Part shown: piece after piece, positions 23,940-34,600 of the stretch
Position numbering within the stretch: position 1 is the stretch's first letter
Layout of the letters: each line of letters opens with the position of its first letter
NCBI RefSeq assembly: GCF_025024155.1
Contig: NW_026251714.1
Location: forward strand, 248,001-312,000
Reading direction: 5' to 3'
Length of the DNA: 64,000 nt
Source: Gamsiella multidivaricata
Taxonomy: Eukaryota; Mortierellomycota; Mortierellomycetes; Mortierellales; Mortierellaceae
Notes under the pieces: generated by a model
What the model saw: the letters and a program-made list of their open reading frames with translations, nothing else
The model's database searches: none
What the model was told of the DNA's origin: nothing
Program-made: the position numbers and the translations under genes

Positions 23940-26900
23940 ATGTTCTGCAGTACGTCTTCGTCCTCACGAAGCGCTCTCTCGCCACAAAGAGCACTGGATT
24001 TCGCCAACATTTACCTGGAAAATGCACGGAAATCGGACGATCCCGATTTCATTTTGGCCTTGTGCGCCAATGCGGAGGCTGCGTTATCTCGAATAAAGAG
24101 AACAGACAAAAGGGCTCTCATCCCTCCTATGAGCGCCGAGGATCAGGCCCTGTGCAATGGGATCAGCGCTGCTTATTCTGACCGAGGCAAGCTGCTAGAC
24201 AGCTTGGGTCATCGCGACAAGGCACAGGCCAGCTTCAGACAGGCGGAGAAGTGGCGGTGTATACTGGGTCCCGACGGAATGCCTGTTCGCTCTCGGTCTG
24301 GCGGGATCTTCACTTCAATCCGCTGTGCACTCAACCTTCGCGGTACATCATCAACTGCACCCGACCAATCCTGTCCAGAGGAGAAGAGCAGGCCGAGTCC
24401 CAGCGGTGTCGCTTATGTTCCTCCAGCAATCTTTCCTGAGAACGTGGCAGGACCTGTGGCCAAACATGATCTACCAGGACCAGATGGGCGCATCACCACC
24501 ACTCCTCAGCTCGTCTTTTGCCTCGGATTGCTGTCCAAGGCCCCAGCATCATCGTCAACATTTATCACAGAATTCGATGAATCGCTTGACAAAGCTCAGC
24601 ACGACTGGATACAAGCCAAAGCTAGGGATGCGGACGAAAAAGATCGGCTACATTCGCTGGTGACAAGACTGATCGCGGCATTCATTGACGACGATCTCAA
24701 GGATGCCGCCACGGTCGCTGAAGTGGTGTGCCTAGCACCTGTGCTCGACAAAGAGCGCTATCGCAAGCTGCTCAGCAACCTCATCGATGGAATTGCACAA
24801 TCGGTCCTGCTGGACTTCAATCTGCTCGAAGGTCTGGCGCAGCTGATACAGAGCGCTTCTCCAGGCTACCTCCTTGCCGATGACCTGGTCAAAATCTTGG
24901 GTGTCCTTAGCACACGGTTACAGGACACCCGCCGTCAATCGACCAAGCATCGTTGTCAGCTGGCCATGGCGGTCTCCCGTGTGTTAGATGCAATGGCGGA
25001 CAGTGATGTCAAGGGTTTGAGCCGCGAGCAGCTGCATGCGCCACTGGCAGCCTATCTGGAAGAGATGAAGAACAGCTCTGATCCTTACTTGGTATATCAG
25101 GCTGCCTATGCCTACCAGGCTCTGCAGTATGGCCCTGATGATGAGACGCCCCTGCAAGCAGTGATGCGGCGCACACGAGTGGCGGTGAATGGCATCTCAG
25201 GGCTAACGAGCGCGGTCAAGGGGTTAGATGTGAGCGGCTTTATCGATGGACTGAGCCAGCTGCAGGAAGGACTGGGGGAGGTGTGCCAGGTTGTCATGCT
25301 CGGGTACGAAGGAGTGAGCTCGCTGGCCGAGGGTGGACAAGGGTTTGTGGACAGTCTCAAGGAGGGTCTCAGCTTCAGCCGGAAACGTGCATAGTAACCA
25401 GCATTGCGCTGCGCTGACGCCTTGATTCGAGACGGCCGACTCGCAGACTTCAAGGACCTGGTCTGTGGGGCACCATGCCGACGTGATCCATTGTTCCAAT
25501 GTGGTGTGTGTCAGCGGCTTGGAGAGATTGTCGCCGGTCCGCTCTGGGAAGTCAGCACCCGCCAAAGTGCTGTCGATCTACTAAGCGAGCTGTATGTGAA
25601 CGATCTGGACTGGAGTCAGCAAGCCAGCGTCAAGCAACGGATCCTCACGATCCTCATCCAACTAGCCGATATGCACAGCAACGCCGACATACAAGGCAGC
25701 ATAATAAGGCAACATGCCCGCACCCTGCTGCTAGGTCTGGAAAAGGACGGCGATCCAGAGAAACAGGCACTGTATCGTGTTTGCATCAGCGCATCTCCGA
25801 GTCCATATCCACTGAAGGTCGGCTTGCCACAACTGGTGTCGCCATCGCTGCTCAATCATGTCCAAGACATCCCAGATGTCGAGGATGGCCTTCGCAGGCT
25901 GAAGGAGTGGCGGCTGGCAGAGCGCGGCAATACCGTTTACATCTCTCCTCGAGCCAAGGCTAGCTTACAAGCGTCTGACGATGCACTGTTCTCACTGACA
26001 AAGAATGTGCACGAGTTCCTGAACAGTGATCGCAAGGTGCTTCTGCTGTTGGGTGATTCCGGCGCGGGAAAGTCGACCTTCAATCGGGAACTCGAGTGCG
26101 ACTTGTGGGACAAATACAAGAAAAAAAAAGGCCCAATCCCACTCTACATCAACCTGCCTGCAATCAACAGATCGTACTAGGACATGATCGCCAAGCACTT
26201 GCGCAGGAATGACTTTACAGAACCCCAGATCCGAGAAATCAAGCAACGCCGTAAGTTGATCCTGATCTGCGATGGATATGATGAGAGCCAACAGACACAC
26301 AACTTGTATGTAAGTAACCAGTTGAATGAGCCAGGAGAGTGGCGCGCCAAGATGCTGATCAGCTGCCGTAGCGAGTACCTTGGTCAGAACGACAGAGATC
26401 GCTTCCAGCCGATGGGCCGGAACAACAAGGCCATACTCAACCTCTTCCAAGAGGCAGTCATTGTCCCGTTCTCTCCAGAGCAGGTCGAAGACTACATCAG
26501 GCAGTATGTACACCAGAACAGGCCGCTGTGGAGGACCAAGCAGTACCTGGAGGCGCTTAAGCAGGTCCCCAACCTGCAGGAGCTGGTGAAGAACCCGTTT
26601 CTTCTGACACTGTCGTTGGAGGTGCTGCCACGGGTGGCGGATGCAGGACATATGCAGGATCTCTCCAGAACCAGGGTCACTCGTGTAGCGCTATATGACC
26701 AGTTCGTGGAGCAATGGCTGGAGCGTGGCAAGAAACGGGTGGGGGGCAATGATCTGAGTCCACAAGCGAAGGCGGCGCTTGACGCCCTGGTAGACGAGGG
26801 CTTTACTCTGAACGGCATCAGGTTTCTGAAGAGAGCAGCAGCGGCCATCTACAAGGAACAGGCAGGCCATCCGGTGGTGGAGTACTCGCGCGCCAGAGAC

Positions 26901-28925
26901 GAACGAACATGGAAGGCGGCATTCTTCAACCGAGAAGACGAGTCTCAGCTTCTGCGCGAAGCCTGTCCTCTGAGCCGCAGCGGCAACCAGTACCGGTTCA
27001 TCCATCAGCCGCTGCTGGGGTACTGCTTTTCACTCGCAGTATTTGATCCACAGGAGAACAAGGCTTCAAGTCCGACTTCTGCTCCGGCCCGCCGAGGGAG
27101 TATCAGCTCTATGTTCAGTTTCGAATGGCGAGCGGCGCCAGACGAAGACTCTGCTGGCCCTCAGCAATCTGCTGTCAATCATCCGTTGTCATGGAGAAAC
27201 TTCGTGGATGAACCATTGGTGATGCAATTCCTAGCGGAACGAGTCCAACAAGAACCTCTCTTCAAGCAACAGCTACTCGCGATGGTTGAGCGCTCGAAAA
27301 CGGACAAAGAGGGACGCAATGCTGCAGCAAATGCGATAACGATACTGGTCAGAGCCGGGATATGGTTCAACGGCGCAGATCTGCAGGGTATCCAGGTCCT
27401 AGGGGCGAATCTGAGTGGTGGAGAGTTTGATTCTGCACAGCTACAAGGGGCAGATCTGAGAAAAGTCAACATTTGCAATGTTTGACTGCGTCAAGCTGAT
27501 CTAAGCAAGGCGCGGATGGCAGGCGTACAGTTTGGCGAATGGGCATACCTCGCGGAAGATAATGGAGTGTCTTTCTGTGCGTATTCATCTGATGGAAGGA
27601 ACTGTGCTGTGGGACTTGACAACGGTGCGATCACTGTGTATGAAACCACGACCTGGTCAAAAACCCTCACGTTAAGCGGCCATGCCGACAGAGTTACGAG
27701 CGTAGCGTATTCGCCAAATGGTCGGAAGATTACCTCGGGCAGTTATGACAACACGGTGCGGTTGTGGGATACGCAAACCGGTGCACCTGGTGCTGTGTTA
27801 ACCGGCCATACCTGCCTGGCTACAACCGTGGCATATTCGCCAAGCGGTGAGCATATCGCCTCTGGCAGTGATGACTACACGGTGCGGCTGTGGGATGCGC
27901 AAACCGGTGCACCTGGCGCAGTGTTAAGCAGCCACACCAATTGTGTTACAAGTGTGGCGTATTCGCCAAGCGGCTAGCAGATTGCCTCGGGCAGTTGGGA
28001 CGGGGCGGTGCGGCTGTGGGACGTGCAAACCGGCGCACCTGGTGCAGTGTTAACTGGCCATACCAGCAATGTTACAAGCGTGGCCTACTCTCCAAGTGGC
28101 CAGCAGATTGCCTTGGGCAGTCGGGACAACATGGTACGACTGTGGGATACGCAGACCGGTGCATCCGGTGCAGTGTTAAGCAGCCACACCAATTGTGTTA
28201 CAAGCGTGGCGTATTCGCCAAGCGGCCAGCAGATTGCCTCAGGCAGTTATGACAAGACAGTCCGGTTATGAGATACGCAGACCGGTGCAACTAGTGCAGT
28301 ATTAAGAGGCCATACCGACACAGTTACAAGCGTGACATATTCTCCCAGCGGCAACCAGATTGCCTCAGGCAGTTATGACCACACGGTGCGGCTGTGGGAT
28401 ACCCAAACTGATGCACCAGGCGCCATTTTATGGGGCCATGCCAAGTGGGTTACAAGTGTGGCATATTCGCCAAGCGGCCAGCATATTGCCTCGGGCAGTT
28501 GGGACCACACGGTGCAGCTGTGGGATGTAAAATCCGGCCAGTGTTTGGTGGTTGTTGATGGTTTTCATGGATACATCCCCAGCATCGCATGGCGCGCAAC
28601 TTCCGACGGCACCTATTTCGCAACCAGCTGTGGCGATAAATCTGTTCGCGTGTGGCAGCTAATAGGAGAAGGAGATGACCATCACGTACGTCTGAAGTGG
28701 AGTTCGAACCATGGTGGACTTGTCATGTCGAGTATCACTATTCAGGAAGTACAAGGTTTGAGCAGGGTAAATGCGAAGCTATTGCTGCAGCGTGGCGCTG
28801 TGGGCGACCCAGTTCGGCCTTTGACCTTCCGAGGGGCTAGTGAGAAGCTGATCACTATGGCAAATGCTGTATCAGCTCGGGATGCCGCCAAACCGCAGCA
28901 TGTCGAGTACCCTCCATGCGGCTGA
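23940..28925 (+). pseudogene. NLR copy 2: disrupted TPR/ARM-NACHT-pentapeptide-WD40 receptor
   Basis: This is full-length in layout but carries six in-frame stops where the intact paralogues have sense codons: TAG 25392 (Trp), TAA 25395 (Tyr), TAG 26178 (Gln), TGA 27483 (Trp), TAG 27975 (Gln) and TGA 28269 (Trp). Five of the six are C:G to T:A transitions; the TAA is a C-to-A change. No indel shifts the frame until a 2-nt loss near 28874, which replaces the conserved tail and ends the frame at 28923-28925. Walker A GDSGAGKS is present near 26053. The WD40 part has about nine blades against fourteen in copies 3 and 4, that is five 126-bp units fewer. It is clearly a relic as a single protein. 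Fragments such as 23940-25394 (484 codons) could still be translated but lack the NTPase. Confidence 0.93.
27678..28560 (+). repeat. WD40 126-bp DNA repeats of copy 2 (about 7 units)
   Basis: Seven canonical 42-codon units are flanked by one divergent unit on each side. Near-identical cores include agtgtggcgtattcgccaag and cggctgtgggatacgcaaac. Two units carry stop codons. Confidence 0.85.
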
Positions 28926-29929
28926 TCCCTCCGGCAGAGAGTCAGTAAAGCCGGTTGCATAGACGAAAGCGATATGGCTAAAATATTGATAGTGGCGGCT
29001 TGACTCTTACTCTTTGCAAGTCTTCTGCTGGTGCATGGATGAGTCTCCTGAAGAAAATAGACATACAAGCATACAAGTCTCTTGTCATTGACAACCTCAA
29101 AAATACAAAATGGCTGCTTATTGCAGAGAACTGAGCTAAAAGACCACAGAGCGAGGCAGGAAGGGATGAAGCCTAGGGTTATGGGCAACCATGATTGTGT
29201 AAATGCTGGGTAGGACTGTGCGCTGCTTTATTCTTTACGCACATACACTCCGGACCTAGGCAATCGTTATCGACAGTACTGTCCTGACGTCCTCCTCCAC
29301 TCTAGTCAAGGTCATTATCACTACCGCTATGACCAACATTAGATACACACCAACAGTGCGTTCGCCTGCAGCATTGGCCTTAGTCACACCCTGCATACCA
29401 TCATGTGTCTCCTAGATATGCCGTCTGAAACGAGTATATCCGCAATCAGCACCAGCGACTTTTGCATTATCGTTATCAGATGGATATGTGTAGCTGCTCT
29501 ATCTTATGACTAGGAATCTGAACAGTACAATAGTGGATAGCATCAACTAGGATACAAGTGAGAGGAGTGGAGATGGCAAACATGTAGCTGCTGGCTCGAG
29601 TTTCAGTTGGCCTCCCAGTTGTCGCGGAAAACCCTGTTATTTTTAGTTGAATAGGATATTGACAGGCTATGCTGCAATAGGATGCTACGCGGTCGCCACT
29701 GCACAAGAGACAGTGGCGAATAGCGAAGAGTGCACGCTGTGATGCATACACAGACTGTGCTTGCCCATCACCGCTCATTGTCGCCAAAAGACATTCATTA
29801 TTTACCAGCATAGCGCTGTTTTGTTGCTCCTGGTCAATCGAGACAGCAACAGCGGTAACAGCAGCAGTGCGCATCATCAACAAAGCAATCAATTTCAACA
29901 CAGTCTGCAATTACGTTGTTCTAATAATG
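28926..29929 (+). repeat. Duplicated 3' flank of NLR copy 2
   Basis: This is homologous to 37300-38185 and 45475-46340. It includes the conserved block tttattctttacgcacatac and a degraded B-box-like GGCTCGAGTTT (29593-29603). The segment 29815-29900 is matched by the outer end of the copy 1 flank and is missing from the junction between copies 3 and 4. Confidence 0.7.
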
Positions 29930-31641
29930 CCTTTTAGAAGGTACGTCTGGAAACTAGATAGTTACAGGCCAAACGGACCACTATCTTTAGGCGTGCAGGG
30001 CGACAGTTGGACCGTCATTTAGCAGCCACAACTTAAGCGATGGATCAGCGGTACACAGCCGGTGGTAGATATTAGCTAGAGAGTCCGCGAGGGAAGAACG
30101 AGAGATGACTCGGGGATTGTTTAGATACACAGGGACATGGATGAAAATTTAGCTCAAAGGCTCAAAAGATATTACTGAATGGACGGAAGCTGGCTCAAGG
30201 GACCTTGTGAAATCGCAAGTGGCAATACTCTGCAGTTGTGTCCTTGATAAGGATACCAGCAGCAGGGAAACGAATATCTATCCATGGCTCCATAAGTATG
30301 AGCATTTACTTGTGTATTTGAAAGTATAGCACACTGTCAGAGACTGAGGACGCACAGCTGTATATAGTGCCGTCTAGGCCCGTGCCTGAACTCGCTCTGG
30401 CGTGCGGACACAGGGCGGTGTTCCTGAGGTCCATGTGGGTCTTTGGCTGGACTCTGCTCTAAACAAATCGATCCTCGCCCCCATCTTTGCCCTTGCACTA
30501 TGTAAGCATTCAATTTTCCATGACGGCCGGCTTTCTTGGCGTAATGTATGGCGAAGCAATATTTTGGAGGATGCTAAAGCTGTATATTGGAACGGTTTTC
30601 TGGGGTGGAAAAGGAATAGGATTGGAATAAGGATTGGTCCCACAATACCGCAGCGATCTATACAATCTCCAGACTGGGTTACACAACAGGTCGAAAGATC
30701 AACCTTTTGCTGTCCCTCCCCCTCCCCTCCCCCCCGCATCTGGCGGGACGACCCATTATGCCATGCACGAGAGCGAGGGGACGAAGTAGCAGCGAAGCAT
30801 GGGTATATTTAGCTAATACAATAACGACGAGTTGCGTCTTCGTACTCGTCTTGTCCTCTCTTCCACTTTGTCTTCTTCCCAGCTACATCCTCCGCTCAAT
30901 CCATCAGGATCCCTCTAAACCGTCTATTATCCTTCCCGTCGTCTCTCTTCTTTCTCCGCACTCCCCTACACACCAAAAAGCACTGGTCGACAACGACTCA
31001 TTAGCGACAGTGCAGTCCAGTTGGCAGCAAAATCCGACCCTATCTGTGATCATTTAGGCAGACTAAGAACGCAAGAGCCAGACTAGGGTAGGACCAGTGT
31101 CTGCGAAGCTGAGGGAATAGCGATACATGTGCAACGGATATTAACACGTGGTGCGTGACGATAAACACTATTGCTAGGAGACACGAGGGAGCGAACCTGG
31201 ACCATTGCACAGTTGTCCAGAGAAATGAAGAAGTAGGAGTACCCATATCAAGGTGAGAGACCATCTCGTTTCTTTTGTATGTGGGCAACGAGATATGCAA
31301 CATGTGCAGCGGTTAACAGTCCACCTTGCTTGGCGATAGCCGTCTCTATTCGGAGAAGCGAAGGACAACGAAGGGCAACGAACTTAGACAGGAGAACAGG
31401 AGCAGCGATTTTGAGCAGAAGAAGCTAACTTGAGCAAGAAAAGCGTTTGCTGTTCCCGCAGCTTCTCCAGGTACTGCAGCCTACTACGCTCAATTGCGTT
31501 CAATTGTGTCCCATCGCCTGTGAGCCGTGTCCGTCAAGTGTAAGTGCGTATGCTGGCTGCTCTCACGTTCTTACTGATAGATGACGGAGTCCTCATCTTG
31601 CTTCTATTTGATACACAACCATAGAAGACTTTCAGACCGAT
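29930..31641 (+). promoter_or_regulatory. 5' flank and leader of NLR copy 3
   Basis: This contains TATATTTA at 30804-30811. A conserved leader follows, with a donor-like site CAAG|GTGAGAG at about 31252 and an acceptor-like TTTCAG at 31633-31638, three bases before the ATG. This would give a 5'-UTR intron of about 387 nt. The same layout exists in copies 1 and 4. Promoter and intron are inferred from conservation only. Confidence 0.45.
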
Positions 31642-34600
31642 ATGTTCAGCAGTACGTTTTCGTCCTCACGAAGCGCTCTCTCACCACAGAGGGCCTTGAA
31701 CCTCGCCAACGCTCATCTGGAAAATGCACGGAAAGCAGACGATCCCGATTTTATTTTGGCCCTCTGCGCCAATGCGGAAGTTGCGTTGTCGCGGATGAAG
31801 AGAACAGACAGAAAGGCTCTCATCCCTCCCATGAGCACCGAGGATCAGGCCCTGTGCAATGGGATCAGCACTGCTTATTCCGACAGAGGCAAGCTGCTAG
31901 ACAGCTTGGGTCATCGCGACAAAGCACAAGCCAGCTTCAGACAGGCGGAGAAGTGGCGGTATGTCCTGGGCCCTGACGGGAAGTCTATCCGTTCTCGGTC
32001 CGGCGGGGTCTTCACTTCCATCTGCCGTGCACTCAACCTCCGCGGTACATCATCAACTGCACCCGACCAATCCTGTCCAGAGGAGAAGAGCAGGCCGAGT
32101 CCCAGCGGTGTCGCTTATGTTCCTCCAGCAATCTTTCCTGAGAACGTGGCAGGACCTGTGGCCAAACATGATCTACCAGGACCAGATGGGCGCATCACCA
32201 CCACTCCTCAGCTCGTTTATTGTCTCGAATTACTGTCCAAGGCCTCGACGTCATCATCATCAACATATGCCGCAGAATCCGATGAGCCGTTTGACAAAGC
32301 TCAGTGCGACTGGATACAGGTTAAAGCTAGGGATGCGGACGAAAAAGATCGGCTACATTCGCTGGTGACAAGAGTGATCGTGGCATTCATTGACGACGAC
32401 CTCAAGGATGCCGCCACGGTCGCTGAAGTGGTGTGCCTAGCGCCTGTGCTCAACAGAGAACGCTATCGCAAGCTGCTCAGCAACCTCATCGATGGGATTG
32501 ACCAACCGATACTGCTGGACTTCAACCTTCTTGAAGGCCTGGCGCAGCTGATACAGAGCGCTTCCCCAGGCTACCTCCTTGATGATGACCTGGTCAAGAT
32601 CTTGGAGGTCCTTAGCAAGCGCTTGCAGAACACCCACCATCAATCGAGCGAGCATCGTTATCAGTTGGCCATGGCGGTCTCCGGCGTGCTGGATGCGATG
32701 GCGGACAGTGATGTCAAGGGGTTGAGCCGCGAGCGGCTGCGTGAGCCGCTGAAAGCCTACCTGGAAGAAATGAAGAACAGTTCCGATCCCTACTTAGTAT
32801 ACCAGGCTGCCTATGCCTACCAGGCCCTGCAGTATGTCCCGGATGATGAGACGTCCCTGCAAGCAGTGGTGCGGCGCACACGAGTGGTGGTGAATGGCAT
32901 CTCAGGGCTTGTGAGTGCGGTCAAAGGGCTGGATGTGAGTGGTTTTATCGATGGACTGGGTCAGCTGCAGGAAGGACTGGGAGAGGTGTACCAGGTCGCC
33001 ATGCTCGGATACGAAGGTGTGAGCTCGCTGGTCGATGGCGGACAGGGACTTGTGGATAGTTTCAAGGAAGGCCTCAGCTTCAGTCGGAAGCGTGCATGGT
33101 ACCCGGCGTTGCGCTGCACAGATGCCTTGATTCGAGACGGCCGACTCGCAGACTTCAAAAACCTGGTTTGTGGGGCACCATGCCGGCGTGATCCATTGTT
33201 CGAATGGGGTGTGTGTCAACGGCTTGGAGAGATCGCCGCCGATCCGCTCTGGGAAGCCGGCACCCGCCAAAGCGCCGTCGATCTACTAGGCGAGCTGTAT
33301 GTGAACGATCTGGACTGGGGCCAGCAAGCCAGCGTCAAACAATGGATCCTCACGATTCTCATCCAGCTAGCTAATACGCCCGATAGCGCCGATATGCCCG
33401 ATAGCGCCGACAGGTTCAGCAGAGCAGTAAAAGGACACGCTTATGCTCTACTGCTAGGTCTGGAAAATGACAGCGATACAAAGAAACAGGTGTTGTGTCG
33501 TTCCTGCATCAGCCTACCTTCGAATCCATATCCGCTGAGGGTCGGATTGCCAGAGCTAGCGTCTCCGTCGCTGCTCGATCGTGTCCAGGATATCCCAGAT
33601 GTCGAAGACGGCCTACGCAGGCTGAAGGGGCGGCGGCTAGCAGAGCGCGGCAAGGCCGTCTACATCCCTCCTCGAGCCAAGGTCAGCTTACAAGCATCCG
33701 ACAGCGCACTGTTCTCACTGGCGGAGAAAGTGCACGAGTTCCTGAACAGTGATCGCAAGGTGCTCCTGCTACTGGGTGATTCTGGTGCGGGAAAGTCGAC
33801 CTTCAACAGGACACTCGAGTGCGACTTGTGGGACAAATACAGGAAAGGGAAAGGCCCGATCCCACTTCACATCAACCTGCCTGCAATCGACAGACCGTAC
33901 CAGGACATGATCGCCAAGCACTTGCGTAGGAACGACTTTACAGAACCCCAGATCCGAGAGATCAAGCAGCACCGTGAGTTGATCCTGATCTGCGATGGAT
34001 ATGATGAGAGCCAACAGACACACAACTTGTATGTAAGTAACCAGTTGAATGAGCCAGGAGAGTGGCGCGCCAAGATGCTGATCAGCTGCCGTAGCGAGTA
34101 CCTTGGTCAGAACGACAGAGATCGCTTCCAGCCGATGGGCCGGAACAACAAGGCCATACTCAACCTCTTCCAAGAGGCAGTCATTGTCCCGTTCTCTCCA
34201 GAGCAGGTCGAAGACTACATCAGGCAGTATGTACACCAGAACAGGCCGCTGTGGAGGACCAAGCAGTACCTGGAGGCGCTTAAGCAGGTCCCCAACCTGC
34301 AGGAGCTGGTGAAGAACCCGTTTCTTCTGACACTGTCGTTGGAGGTACTACCGCGGGTGGTGGATGCAGGACAGGTGCAGGATCTCTCCAGAACCAGGGT
34401 CACTCGTGTAGCGCTGTATGACCAGTTCGTGGAGCAATGGCTGGAGCGTGGCAAGAAACGGGTGGGGGGCAATGATCTGAGTCCACAAGCGAAGGCGGCG
34501 TTTGACACCCTGGTAGACGAGGGCTTTACTCTGAACGGCATCAGGTTTCTGAAGAGATTGGCATCAGCCATCTACAAGGAGCAAGCAGGCCATCCTGTGG

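Noticed and set aside
31174..31368. Leader frame containing TRTIAQLS in copies 1 and 2 as a possible upstream NLR exon
   Set aside because: Splicing at the conserved donor and acceptor would enter the NLR gene out of frame, and copies 3 and 4 share a 2-nt deletion that destroys this frame.
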